A DNA stretch of 64,000 nt from Podospora comata. Taxonomy: Eukaryota; Ascomycota; Sordariomycetes; Sordariales; Podosporaceae. A model generated the notes under the pieces. It did no database searches, was not told where the DNA came from, and saw nothing but the letters and a program-made list of their open reading frames with translations. Of this stretch, positions 21,688-33,971 are shown piece after piece (position 1 is the first letter of the stretch; each line of letters starts with the position of its first letter). The DNA is taken from contig CP071493.1 in NCBI GenBank assembly GCA_017354895.1, positions 2,418,001 to 2,482,000 of the forward strand, in the 5' to 3' direction. The position numbers were made by a program, and so were the translations under genes.

Positions 21688-22897
21688 ATGGCGACCGAGG
21701 TACGTTGGACCCTTGACCCACGACGCCCACCGTCTGAAGCCCGCCCATTTCCCCTCCCGAACGCCCGGCCTCGAGCCGTGTCGTGATAGGGCCTCTCCTG
21801 GGCCTCTGGCATGCCCTCTCCTATCTACTAGAATATTTGCTAACTATCTGTTCTCAATATGTAGCGTGAAAGGTTCGTCTGCTTCAGTGCTGGAGCTGTG
21901 GCCGCCACAGTTTCAACCCCGCCGTTGCCTGCAGCGAGAACTAACCGAGTGTAAAAATTGTAGCAAGACCTTCCTCGCCCGCCTCTGCGAGCAGGCCGAG
22001 CGTTACGATGAGATGGTTGGCTACATGAAAGAGGTCGCCAAGCTCGGTGGTGAGCTTACCGTTGATGAGCGCAACCTCCTCTCCGTCGCCTACAAGAACG
22101 TCGTTGGCACCCGCCGCGCCAGCTGGCGCATCATCTCCTCGATCGAGCAGAAGGAGGAGTCCAAGGGCTCTGACAAGCATGTCCCTACCATTCGCGAGTA
22201 CCGTTCCAAGATTGAGAGCGAGCTGGAGAAGGTCTGCCAGGACGTTCTTGATGTACTCGATGAGGCTCTTATCCCCAACGCTGCCTCTGGCGAGTCTAAG
22301 GTATTCTACCACAAGATGTACGTTGTATTCTGCGCTGGCATGAACGTCACCTCTTTTTTGAACTTGGATGACTGACTGACTTGATTTATAGGAAGGGTGA
22401 TTACCACCGTTATCTTGCCGAGTTCGCCTCCGGTGAGAAGCGCAAGGGTGCTGCCACTGCTGCGCACGAGGCCTACAAGGTACGATTAGTTGTTTTTGGT
22501 TTTGCAAATGCTACTCGATAGTTGCTAACGTGCCGTTTTTTTCGTGTTTTTGTAGAGCGCCACCGATGTCGCTCAGACCGAGTTGACCCCCACCCACCCC
22601 ATCCGCCTGGGTCTGGCTCTCAACTTCTCCGTTTTCTACTACGAGATCCTCAACTCCCCCGACCGTGCTTGCCACCTCGCCAAGCAGGCTTTTGATGATG
22701 CTATTGCCGAGCTCGATTCCCTCTCTGAGGAGTCTTACCGCGACAGCACCCTTATCATGCAGCTTCTCAGGGATAACCTTACCCTCTGGACCTCGTCCGA
22801 TAACGGCGAGCCTGAGGCTACCGAGGTTCCCAAGGAGGAGAAGACCGAGGAGAAGCCCGCTGAGGAGAAGGCTGCTGAACCCGCACCTGAGAACTAA
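21688..22897 (+). CDS. BMH1: 14-3-3 protein
   Basis: Phosphoserine/threonine-binding adaptor, dimeric and cytosolic or nuclear. Five exons are inferred: 21688-21699 (12 nt, MATE), 21865-21872 (8 nt), 21964-22317, 22392-22479 and 22556-22897; 267 residues. Joined, it starts [25 protein letters not shown] and shows the family hallmarks [56 protein letters not shown] and [16 protein letters not shown]. The Glu/Pro/Lys-rich tail after TSSD is the variable region. Exons 3-5 are certain. The 8-nt exon is inferred because CGTGAAAG between TAG and GTTCGT gives the expected residues before KTFLARL; direct joining of exon 1 to exon 3 would shift the frame. Codon use is that of a highly expressed gene. 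Confidence 0.93.
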
Positions 22898-24142
22898 GCG
22901 GCTCGTCCATGACGGGATCGTCGAAACATTCCGAGAAGGGTCTCTCGGGACCCCACACCTCGTTTTGGTTGCTTGATAAGCTGTAATTGGAGGCGATGTG
23001 GGTCAATATCAGACCTTTAGTTGCCGGAGACTGGACTACATCGTCTGGCCGTGCCGGTTGGGCGGGTGCAGTGCTATGCGGTAGCAATAGCACTAGCGGT
23101 TCATGCAAGGGCGAGACTGCGCAAGGGAGTTGGTTGATGTTAGTGGGAAACTGAAAATGCAGGGCATGGTGCTTTCTCGTTTTATTACCTCTGTTTTTGT
23201 TTTGAGTCTCCTTTTTACAACTTTGCTTGCTTCCCTTGGTTCGGAGTTGTGTCGGTTCAAATCTCCAGTTTTCTGACGAGGGGAGGAGGAAAGGCCAAGC
23301 CACCCATCGAAGTCGCTCGCCATTCTATCTGGCGAGGAAATGAAACCCATTTAAGCCAAATACCTCTTTTAGTGTCACATGTCCCATTCTACGAGCTTTG
23401 ATGTATCTCCTCCACCGATCACGTCCCTTTGTCGTTACAGGCAAGTTGGTGCCTAGATATTTTATGGGCTTAAGAAGGCGCATGTTTCTATGTGGATTAT
23501 TTATGAACCATGATCACCACATGTACACATCACTACTATGCCAGTCCTAACTGTGAACTCCCCTTTGCATTGTAACTGCCCCTCCAAATGCAGTCTGAAA
23601 AAAAAAGGAGGAAAAAACCAAAAGCCACTGACACTCTGTGAATGTCAATTTCAAATACAGTTTATCTGAACCTCCACCACATAAGCCTCACAAACTCAAA
23701 TCACCAACCACTCAGGATCTCGTTTGTTCAGGTAGGTATTATGTAATATTATTAAATCTGCTTTCTCACAGCGCCCCAATTCATTATTACCCCCTTCGCT
23801 TTTTCGAACTCCTGGCTTAGCCATCCGTAACCCCCCCCCCTCCTCCCTTCTCTCCCTATTCCGCTTCCAGATATATATTCCAAACCAGAAAACAAACAAC
23901 TAACAACCCCCATCTCCCCTATATACGCTCCCACCCCTCAAAAGCCAAACCAGAAACAAAAAACAAAGCTCTTCTCTTTCGCTTTGTGTAATGCTGAACC
24001 AAAATGCGAACAATGCTTATCCCAACTTCCAGTCCTCAGCCACCTCCTCGATGAGGTGAGCGGGCATATACATATACAACAAACCAACCACCGCACACAA
24101 GTCTCCGCTATTGTCTCTTGTAAGAAAAAAAACAGAAACATC
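22898..24142. other. Convergent 3' region after 14-3-3
   Basis: About 1.25 kb between convergent stop codons, with T-rich and A-rich runs (poly-A near 23598, a C run near 23830). I see no gene; part is presumably a long 14-3-3 3' untranslated region. Confidence 0.4.
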
Positions 24143-24953
24143 TCACCACTCCGGCAAAGGCCAAGCAGCAATATCCTCCTCCCAATCAATCCAGTCAAAA
24201 TCCGTTTCCACCGGGGGCAGCTCAATCCTCACATCCTCCTCACCCTCCGCCGACAACACAGATGGAAATCTCGGCCGATGATGACCCAGTTCCACCTCCC
24301 CATCATCACAAAACTCGCACCGACCACAGTCATGACGAACCCAAATGCTTGGTAGATGTTGCCGGCTCGACTGCTGCCTATACGCCGCTGGACCGCGAAT
24401 AATCCTCCCCCAATCCAACACCGGCTCCGGATACTGAAATTGCTGCTGCCTCTTCTTTGCTGAGCCCGGAGAATGATCGCCAACCCCGCGATATTTCCTC
24501 CTCAGTCCATGACGGCTTCTGTCAGTGGTTGTTCTTCTCAAGCGACGAGCGGGATCAATGTTGCCGGGGTAATGATTAATATTATTATCTTCCCTCCCTT
24601 CTCTACTATAGGGAGGGTAAGGGTATGTAGAAGATGATGTGTGCGCGGCCGGAAATGTCCCGTAGCCACCACGTATAGAATTATGAGGTTGTAATAATAG
24701 GGTCGGTGGTGATGGACCTCGTCTTGGTCGTTTTTTCTTCATGCGGCCTCTCTCATCCCTCCCAGGGTCCCAAGGCTGATTCTCCCCGCAGAAAGTTCTC
24801 ACCAAGGAATGACGAGGCCCCACGTCATCGTACACTTCTTGCCCATGGCACCCACCAAGAACAAATCTCCCAGCTTTGTCGAGAAGTCTCAACACCTAGT
24901 CGCAAAACCGCCGACATTTTTCTTTCGATGAGTTGTACAGATTCCGCATCCAT
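24143..24953 (-). CDS. Possible second ORF downstream of the 24959-25990 gene
   Basis: A 250-codon frame (24143-24895) with protein-like character: a basic KKKRPRRG patch, a Tyr/Pro-rich middle, and a C-terminus with HDCGRCEFCDDGEVELGHH followed by an acidic DFDWIDWEED tail. It is in the same frame as the upstream ORF but separated from it by two in-frame stops. One model starts at the ATG 24951-24953, five bases after the upstream stop, with a 43-nt intron 24896-24938 (GTACAA..CTAG); the branch site is poor. Alternatives are an internal start at MKKKRPRRG, a cryptic intron joining it to the upstream gene, or non-coding 3' sequence. I do not recognise a family. Confidence 0.35.
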
Positions 24954-24958
24954 GGTCC

Positions 24959-25990
24959 CTATTCATTGGGCTTTGAGCGTTGTAGCAGCGCCGCTGCCCG
25001 TGCCAAGCGGGATGACATCCTTCCTGGGGTGGGCCGTGGAGCGGCGGACGAGTCTGTGAGACTGGAATCAGATGGTGGCGTGATGACCGCGGCCTGGGCG
25101 GTAGGGCGGCGTCCGGGAAATATATCCATGCTAAGTGATTTCTGCGCAGGCCTAGGTGTGGGTGTCGAGACCAGCCTTTGGTTTGAGAGCCACTTTGGCT
25201 GGCTTTTTGGTCTTGTCAGCTCCCGGATTTCCGCGTCCCTTTTATGCGCACTGCTCATCCTATTCGGCTTGACGCGTCGCAAGAGGTCCGTAACCTTCTT
25301 GCCGAAGCCCAATCCTGGCCGCATTTTGCTGTTTTCGCTGCCAGCCCGACTGCCATCCTCTTCTGGTGGCGGCGATGGCGGCCTGCTACAATTCCGACAT
25401 ACATCTTCCGCCTCCTGTCTCGCATTACCGTTAGGCGTCGGACCAAAGCCTTGTGCTTTGCTTTTGTTCCTTTCAGCAGCTTCTTTCTTTCTACCCTTTT
25501 CACCCCCATCCACCTCCATAATCTCCGAGCACTGGCAGTACGTCTCAGCCATGCCAACACCCTCGCTCCACCCTCGGATCCAGTCTGCCTTCTTTCCTTG
25601 ATTTCGGCTGGGCAGGAGTTGTTGCCTTGTGGAAAGCCAGTCGGGATTACTGGTCTCCTGTGGTGTGGGAGGCATATTGCGTTGCTCCTGGGTCTGCGCC
25701 GGAGCTGTTCTTGCTGTCGGGGCTGTCCGTGTGGTTGAGTCGACGGGGCTCTCACAGGCGCCATCTTGTTGGTCTGGCTGAACTTGAAACACCTGGCTAC
25801 CCAGCGACTTTTGTTCTTGACTTGTAAATCCAACCTTCACTATGTCTGGGTTAGACGCGGGCGCATCGTATACGTAGCTGTAGTCATCCGAATATGGCGT
25901 AGCTCGTATGAATTCGGACAGGGCTAGTGGTGGTGTTGGACGGTGAGGTGTCGTTGACCCCCCGAAGGAGAATTCCCCAGAGCGATCCAT
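24959..25990 (-). CDS. Unrecognised Pro/Ser-rich basic protein
   Basis: Open frame of 343 residues with a good start context (ACTATGG). Composition is low complexity: a Thr/Pro-rich start (GSTTPHRPTPPLALSEFIR), a TSQEQKSLGSQVFQVQ stretch, a Thr-Ala-Pro repeat (TRTAPTARTAPAQTQ), two short Cys clusters (CQCSE and CRNCS) and a basic second half (FGKKVTDLLRRVKPNR..KRDAEIRELTRPKSQPKW). It ends SRLARAAALLQRSKPNE. No domain is recognised. It is likely disordered and possibly nuclear, given the basic patches. It is a plausible gene because the frame is long and the C-ending codons look coding, but the 3' end is uncertain because of the adjacent same-frame ORF. Confidence 0.55.
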   Translation of the reverse strand: MDRSGEFSFGGSTTPHRPTPPLALSEFIRATPYSDDYSYVYDAPASNPDIVKVGFTSQEQKSLGSQVFQVQPDQQDGACESPVDSTTRTAPTARTAPAQTQEQRNMPPTPQETSNPDWLSTRQQLLPSRNQGKKADWIRGWSEGVGMAETYCQCSEIMEVDGGEKGRKKEAAERNKSKAQGFGPTPNGNARQEAEDVCRNCSRPPSPPPEEDGSRAGSENSKMRPGLGFGKKVTDLLRRVKPNRMSSAHKRDAEIRELTRPKSQPKWLSNQRLVSTPTPRPAQKSLSMDIFPGRRPTAQAAVITPPSDSSLTDSSAAPRPTPGRMSSRLARAAALLQRSKPNE

Positions 25991-28318
25991 AGTCGGCCAC
26001 TTTCCGGAGCGATCGTGTTTGGATACGAGAAGCGTGTGGTCTAAGGAGCGATGTATCCAGGGAGGATAGGATAGGTAAAAAGGATGGCTACTTTCAGATG
26101 GCGATGTTCGGGTATACGGGAGAACACCGAGTCAACGATTGAAGCGACCCGCAGTGTCGAGATGCTGTATGGTCCTTATGCCGACGAGGAGAAGCGCATA
26201 GATGGCCGGGATGCGGCAGGAAAGCCAGAGCACCTCCAAAGCATAAACGCGCCGCGGACTTGGGAGGAGCGTATTCGACCGTGGACACTGGGCTGAAGAT
26301 GGCGATGGTTGTTTGGTGAACGGACGGAGCAACCGGTAGACAACCGTGCTGGAGGTACCTTGGTAGGGCCCTTGGCTAGACTGGCCAAATCGAAGAAGCA
26401 ACGCCCAAAAGTTTAAAAGCTCCACAGCACTCAGCTTGAATCGTCTGAGATGGAGCCAAGCACAAAAAAATGGGAAAGCGCAAATGGGCTGGCAACTTCG
26501 ACCAAGTTCGGTCTTGGTGATCCACGTGCGGGTGGGCAGTGTTGTCTGCCCTGACTGACGTTCTCTTCAATATCACGACGAAGACTCGTGACCGGCAGAC
26601 AGAAGGCCCGAACCTGTTCCTGCTTTCGACTCGCCCAGCAGTGACACTAGTCCAAGGCCATTTCCTGTCCAATTCCGGCTTGGATATCTTCCAGTTTCCG
26701 CTTATCAAGGAGGCTCCGTGATGTGAGGCGGTCTAACGATCACAGCTGGACGTCGTGTGGCGATGTGTCAAAAAACAGCAACAGACTTGCTCCTCGCCAT
26801 AATCTTTCGGGGATGCTGATTTGCGTGCTTCCGCGTGGAAGTTCAGAAAAGGCCGACCAGCGTTTTCTCCCGGCGCCGAAAAAGATAGCCCCAAGCCTTC
26901 CGAAGTCAATTGCAAAAGATGAAATCGGAGAAAAAGCATTGGGAAGCAGGCGGAAAAGGGACCGCGTTGAGAAGTGCGGCGGCGGATCACGGCACCAAAA
27001 AAACCCACGGCATGCAACCACTGCAAGCCCCGCTGCCCTGCACCACACCACTGGAAAGGTGTTCCCTTCCCCAGCGCACCGGTCCTCGGCAGAGGGGTGG
27101 TGACTTGGTTGAGCCCTGGAAAAAGTCACGATGGACCAATAAAGTCGATACAGACCCCCAGCCCCAACGCTAAACAAGATCGATAATTGACGAGCCTAGC
27201 CTTTCTCAGGGCCACACCAGCACGGGACTAGCGTCGGGATGTGCGATTTCCCCTTGGAGTTGGTGGGTGTGGTGTTGCCGTCAAACCGGGTCAGTCGCGT
27301 GAACCCTCGCTGCAGGATGCGCCCAGTTCAATTAATTTATCCAAACCGTAACAATATTTCCCAAACCTGTCCCCCCAAAAAGTCTCAGATGCGGGTGGCG
27401 CTGAAAAGGAGAAGGTAACTACAGTCGGGGAGTCGGAGAAAACCCGGCTGTCATAGAGAAATCCCAAACGCGACAAGAGAAGAGGGTGCACAACATTGGA
27501 TGTACAATGACGTACTGCCCAATGTTCTGGACCAATCCATCACTTTACAGCTGCTCAAAGCCCTTGGGATATATCACAACAAAACCAGTGGGAAGATGCC
27601 ACCTTCTACTTGATGATGTCTTCACGGTAAGAGATGCCAGGCTACCTATCCGTAAGCATCTTCCTATCGCATTCCTGGGGAATAAAAATCTGGTTCAAGA
27701 AAACCACATGTTGCAAGACGCGCCAAGAGCGTTGAAAGCAGCCACATGCCCCCCCCCCCTTCCATCTTCACAAATCCCTTGGCCTTGAATCCCAAAAATG
27801 AGACCTTCCCCAAACAAACTTTTCGGTCTACTAGTCTATCCTTTTGTAAACTACTTCAAGATATTTATTTTCCCTGCTGGCCAGACCGGTGGTGATTCAC
27901 ACCATCGGAGTCAGCAGTTGTTGAGAGATAAGCGTTTACGCCATCTGCTCGTGTTCTTTGAGCACACTCAGACGACCATGTTTCAGTTACGCCTTCATTC
28001 AGCCACACCGAAGGTTACCACAACCATAAAATACTCCAACTTCCCTCAACTGCGCTACGACAAACATTGCTCCCGAGCTGCCATAACTATTAGAATGGCA
28101 CCTCCAGAAGAACTCTCCAACGGCATGAAAACAGTAGAAGCAAAATTATGACAACCCATCCTCTCTGTATTCTGTAATTCCTGTATACCTGTATCAACTT
28201 CAAAAGCCTGTATGATATCACTTCCCACCCTTGACATCAAACCACCTTTTCCAGAACGCCGATGAAACTCAAATTTATTTGGCCCTCTCTACCAAGTCCA
28301 TTACGCCAAAGGGCTCGT
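25991..28318. promoter_or_regulatory. Intergenic region, synaptojanin-like 3' end to the hypothetical gene's promoter
   Basis: 2.3 kb between two co-oriented (-) genes: the promoter of the 24959-25990 gene on its left side and the 3' end of the phosphatase gene on its right. It holds a C-run near 27750 and many frames of 60-145 codons on both strands, none with family features. No RNA gene or repeat element was recognised. Confidence 0.35.
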
Positions 28319-31300
28319 TCAAGTTGAAGGCTTCAAAGCCTCCCAGCCGCCAACTTCAACACCGGTATCATCCCCTAACAGGTCGACCGTCGATGTCATC
28401 GCCGACTTCCTAGGCGCCGGTGGCGGAGGGGGGGTCTGCTTCACAGTCTGTGGTTGCGCTGCCGTACCAAGCGGTTTGCGAATAGGTAGCTGCGGTCTCC
28501 GCTCAATCCCACCTGTCTGGCCTGCCAAACCCGGGAGCGGTATGCCTCCAGCGGGTGTTGAGCGTCCTGAAGAGGCGATGCTGGCACCAGTGTTTGCTCG
28601 TCGGGGCAGTTGTGGTGGCGGTGGGAACTCATCTCTCAAACTCACGTTGCTAGAGGGCGGACCGTTCGATAAAGACCCGGAAACCGTCGAGGTTGACCGG
28701 CGAGGAGGAAAGCCTGGCAGAGGAGTCTCTAAGCTATCCTGCAAAGCCTTCAAATCCGACATCGAGCTGGAATGGTCATCTGCGTTCGGGGGAGACGACG
28801 AGGCCACAAGATGAGCTGGTTTCTTCGCTACAGGAGGTGCTGGCTTGTGTTTAATAGTTTGTTGAGCAGACTGCTGTGTGGGCTGCTGTTGTTGCTGCGG
28901 CTCCGTCGGCTTCGAAGTAAGAGGCAGAACCGGCAGTCCATTCCCCACTGGTACACGCTTTTGGTGCAGTGCGGCGGTTGGGTTATTGACGGTTGATCCA
29001 GTACTCAAACCAGTTTGCCTGCGAGGCGGAGGTGGAGGAGGGGCCGCATCTGATTGGGTAGGCCTCGAATCCTCACTGATTGGCTTTCTTCCAACTTTGG
29101 CGGGCAGAGTGGATGGATCGAAAGGAGGGGGCAGCTTTCTTGGTGTCGTACTTGATGCCGAAGACGAGAGAAGAGCAGAGACATTAACATGCTCAAATGG
29201 CGAAGTTGACATGCTTGAGAAGGATGATAAACGAGATTCAGATCTTGGGACATTAACCCAATCCGGCTCATCCGTTGGCGCATACGGGTTAGTAGGACGC
29301 TTCGGGTTAAGAATTGTGATATATGCTGGGCTTTCGGGTTTGGGTGGGCTGATGTGTGAGCGTGCCATCTTTCCATTTTCAAGCCACCATTTCTGGCGGT
29401 CTGAACTTGATGGCGGAAGACCGGGTTCGATAGCCTCATACCCGATCAAGTCTTCTTCATCCAACTCCTCTGTGGCAAGGTTTGCTGTTTCTCCGCCTAC
29501 TTCGACTCTCCGTCGCTCGTAGATCTGGCGACTGATCTTTTCTCGCAACCTTTCATTGACGATATCGACCTTGCATTCGAAGATGGCATACACGGGCCGG
29601 TGATCAGAGAAGCGCAGGGGAGCCGAGTTGTAGGCCAGCTGCCGGAGATTTGTCCCCTTGCGCAAAATGCGGTCTGTCCATGCTGGTATGCGTGCTTTCT
29701 CCCTATTCGAGTTATCAGTAACTGGCCTCACAACTATCGCCTGTGTCAGTCGGAACTTACGAGCTGTCAAAGTCATCAGTACCAACATCATACTTGTACG
29801 TTGGCATAAACATGATTCGTGCCTCGGAGTAGTACTGGAAAGCGAGCCCGGCCACCATTTGCAGATTTAGCTGGTCGTTTTCGAACAACCTCTCTAAATC
29901 CCTTTGCCTGACCAACTCCTTTGCCGGTTCAAGGCCTAGGCCAATACGGTAGTTGAAGTCACCAAACCATATGACAGATTCTACGTTTCATTGTTAGCAG
30001 TGTTACCTTTTGAAGAGGTTGGGTCGCCAAACTGACCGTGATCCGCAATCCCCCTGTTTCTCTGGAACCGGAGACCTTGGTCAATGGTAGCATAGTCTCT
30101 ATTCCGCTCATCGTAGTTGGCAAATCCAGCTGCGAGGTGAGCCGTGACGAAGCAGATTGGAGTATTGGCGAAATCCAGCCGAATAGCAACAGCTCCCTTG
30201 TTGCCTGCCATGCCCGACATTCCTGTCTTCTTGACGCTTCCTTCAACGTTCTTGATGTGATGGAGCACGGAGGCTTTCACAAAGATGAACAGCGCAGCCC
30301 CCACAAGCTGTCCACTCCGCAGTAACACATACTTTTCGTCCTCTTCTCGGCTGTAGTTGTGGTCCAGGGTTCTCTTAATAGCCTGCTCCCACATTTGTTT
30401 TCTCGTTGGGTCGCTGTTCATGATCTGCTGCGGGTTGAGCTCAACAATCTCCTGGAAGCCAATGGCAATGATTTCTGGCTGTTTGGACCGAGCCTCAGGG
30501 GGACAAAGCCACACTGACAAGTCCTCATCGATACCGTCCGTGCGTCCGTTCAGGTTGAAGGTCCCAACAAAGATGTTTATCGTCTCGTTTGTAGAAAATT
30601 CGCCACTCCGGCGCTGCAGTTCGCTGGCCACGTAATCACTAATGGGATCGTATAAAACAACTGGCGCCTGTCCGACAAGTCTACCAAGAAGTGTATCGAT
30701 CGTGGTTTGCCGCGCCTTATCAGTGAAATTGTTGTGGTACAGTCTGGTTGCTGACTTCCGAACATCAGCGATGGCACCCGCAAGAGACATCTTGCCGTGA
30801 CGAGTAAAAGACGACTTGAGGGCTCCGGTCCCCGCATAGATTTTCGAAAGAGAATCGCCGTTGTCTGCCCAGAGATTAGAATGCCTAGACCAAAAGTCTG
30901 ATGTTGCATATTCCCCTCTATGACCAAGAAAAGATTCAACCGCCATCTGGGAAACGATAGTTTGAATGAGGTTGGTCCTGTCCAGGCAATCTAGACAGTT
31001 CGTGCGGAAGACACCCTCTTGCTGCAGCACCACAACATAACGGCGTGACTTTTCGGCCTTTTTTGAGCCATTGTTGTCTCCGGATTCGTCTGATTCCTGG
31101 GCAAGGTAATAGGCAAACCCATCGGCTGAGCCTTCGATGTACCGACGAATCTCGTTAGCCGCCATATAACCTTGGGGGCCCTTTGTCTCAGCATGGAAAT
31201 CATACTCTGTGTCCCTCAGCAACGCATGATCCCTCGACTGCACACCTTCAGGTCGGCTGAGAGGACAGTTATGAATGCCAACTCGATATAAGTTTGTGAG

Positions 31301-32555
31301 TTCGAATTCGCCCGGCTTGTTGGTTGCCAGAAGATTGATAACATGAACGGCCCCATACGCCTTCTCCAGATCAGCAAAATGCTTGTCAAAAGCGGGTTGA
31401 GTTCCATCTGCGGACCGAGTGATGGTGATCTTTTGTTGGTTTGGAAGGAGCACAGCAGCCTGTTCCCAAAACACGGGCACAGAACCGCGGACCTGAACGT
31501 ATGAGAAAACAACACCTCGTGGGCTCCAGTATGTCGTCTCGGTCTCGACAAAATTGGCCACGTTGCCGTCGTCGTCGATACCACGCGCGTTGAAGCGTGT
31601 CCCGGCCCTCTTACAAGAAAGACGGGAGGTGACGGTCAAATACGAGGGCAAGCCTGTCTTTCCGGCTCTCAGGGGGGCAGAGCTTTGTGGGATGGCCCAG
31701 CTTCTGCAGAAACCTCGAATAGCCGAAGTTAGGATCCTCGAGGCATCGAGGTCCTCTCTTGCCTGCTCTTGCAAACGGGAACGGAACTCGACAAGTGGGC
31801 GGATCATGAACGAATTCCACAAAAACGACTCGTCAAAATTGTCAATGTTGAATGCTTCAGCATCTGCCGGTCTGTGATACTGTTAGTATTGTCTTGGAGG
31901 TGCACACAACCAAACGTGAAACCAACCTGTCTTGCATCCGATTTGTGACATCAAAATCGGTGCTGTAGTAGAATGTACCATTGCTGAGTAGCTTTTGCAA
32001 CTCCTGGCAAGGGTGCTCCACGATTTGATTTCTTCCCAAGCCCTGACCATACACAGACGCTGCATCGGAATCAGCATCATTGTAGGGATCGAGAGCAACA
32101 ATGTCGTCGTATTCAGCCGAGTTTAAGCAAAAGAACTGAACCGCCTCTATCCTCTCCACAGTTTCCCCGGGCCGTATTGTCGCGACTCTCGATGCCTGTG
32201 TAATAACACACAGGAATACATCGCGCCCGATAGATATCAACCCCAAAGTTCCGTATATTGGTCTCGGTGTGAGAGCTCGATAGTCGTCCAGCAAATTATG
32301 CGACTTTGGTGAGAATTCGACCATACATTTGGTCGAGAGGCTGTCGAAGGTGTTTGTGCGTGTGCGAGCAGAAATTAGACCGAACCCATCGGCACCGTCG
32401 TTTGCTGCTGTGCTATGTCGTAGGATGAGGGCGTGCGTATTGGAGGCTATCGCAATGGCTCGGTGGGGGTAATCGCGGATGAGGATTTGGCTCGACTTCT
32501 CAGGAGACGGAGGTTGGCCAGCCCACAGGGCCGATGATGAAGTGCTGTAATCCAT
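28319..32555 (-). CDS. Synaptojanin-like phosphoinositide phosphatase (SAC + 5-phosphatase)
   Basis: Two-domain phosphoinositide phosphatase of the synaptojanin/INP51-53 type, acting at membranes in endocytosis and trafficking. Four exons: 31927-32555, 30037-31871, 29761-29980 and 28319-29702 (introns 55, 56 and 58 nt), 1355 residues. The SAC domain has the CX5R motif RTNCLDCLDRTN with Cys at about 502, so it looks catalytically intact. The inositol 5-phosphatase domain spans about 645-945: FVGTFNLNGR, GFQEIVELNPQQI, MAGNKGAVAIR, FVTAHLAAG, WFGDFNYRIG, PAWTDRIL and SDHRPVYA. The last 400 residues are Pro/Ser-rich with PPPPPPRR, PPPPPAPRKS and polyGln pieces that could bind SH3 proteins, and end near GGWEALKPST. 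All splice junctions restore conserved sequence. Which yeast INP paralogue it matches is not resolved. Confidence 0.93.
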
Positions 32556-33971
32556 CTCTCTTTCGGGTCGAATCTTTGGGGCCGAGCCTTCGATTCGACG
32601 TGCGCAACCGGCTTAGGCCCGGGAAGGGACAGCGGGAAGATGATGGTAGATGGCAACTGGTGGGGAGCTCATGGCGTCCCCGCTTACCAAGTTACAGCAA
32701 ATACCCTTACGTGGTTTGCAAGCTTGGGAGAGAGGCACCTGAAGATGCTAGCAAAAAAATTCGAAAAGCAGTGAATAATCGAAGGTTGTCGAATGCTTCG
32801 ACTTTCAGCCCGCTTGACAAGTTGCGGATGTGGTGTAGCGTAGTGTAAAGGTGGAACTTGACCCGACTCTGCTCTGCTACAGACCATGGTGTTGAACTGA
32901 CGCCCAGTACCGGGCAGGTCTAAGCGCTATGGCCTATGCGTTGCTGGGCATTTTCAGCTGGGACTTCTCAGCCCTGTGTTACAGAGCCGCACGGAAGAAG
33001 TGGGGCAACCAATGGGAATCAGCATGATTCGGAGTGAATCAAGAGCGCCGTGGTGGGTGGGAAGAGGCAGCTTTCTGCTTCGAGCATGTTGACTGACGAC
33101 AGCCGTTCAGAGGACATGGGGATAATATCGGTTAAGACGACCGACATAAGAGAGGCAGTGTGTTTCAGAAATACGGCTGGTCTTGAGCTTAGTCCTGGAC
33201 CTCTCTCCAGCACATCCACACAACATGGACCGAGACAAAATTCCACTATATCTAGCAGCGAAACTATCTACTTGAGGACGTCCCACGGTAAACCATAAAG
33301 TACTGAACGAGTCTCTTCAACTCCACGCCGTCTGTTTTTAGTGCCCGAGACATAGTGGTTGCTGGTACACCAGCAGCTCACTGGCCACAAGCATCTCGAC
33401 GACAGCGAGAACTCGAAGGTGAAAGAGAAGAAGAAATTATTGTCATGTAGACTGGTGGCTTCAGATTTCATCAATGGTGAGATCATACCCTCCTATTGGG
33501 GGGTCATCCTCTTCCTATCATATTTTGATTTTGTCATCATCACTAGCCTGATGAAAAAAGAGAGAAGGAAAATTGAGACGGGCTCGAAAAAGTGTGTTAT
33601 ATGTGCACACTATGATTACCTAAGGAGGTCCATGCGCCCCCATTGAAGAGCGGCCCCACCTTCCAGCCGGAACGCGCCAAAAAAGTGGACCAATGCGTGC
33701 ATCTGCCTCTGGGGTGCTGGCTGCTTTTTTGCGCCTGTGTTGCTGCTTCATCTTCCAGCCCCTTCATTCCAACTCTGTCTCTTCCACTCACCCATCCGAC
33801 GAAGCCTTTTATCATCGCGGTTCAAACGGTTCAGTACCTTCGATCATTGCGGACGATTCTTCTTTTTTCCAACAACCCGAGATTCAGCAAGCAGCTGTTT
33901 AAATACTTGCTCCATTCACCAAGCCTCGCCAGCCCTACTGCATCACCTCGCACACAACAACATCCGCTGCG
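32556..33971. promoter_or_regulatory. Divergent promoter region, phosphatase/PRP39
   Basis: 1.4 kb. A TTTAAATA element at 33898-33905 lies about 70 nt before the PRP39 start and is preceded by CT-rich sequence. No gene is supported in this interval. Confidence 0.4.

Noticed and set aside
27486-28151. Consecutive plus-strand ORFs of 100 and 117 codons
   Set aside because: No domain, no convincing splice signals joining them and unlike the codon use of nearby genes.
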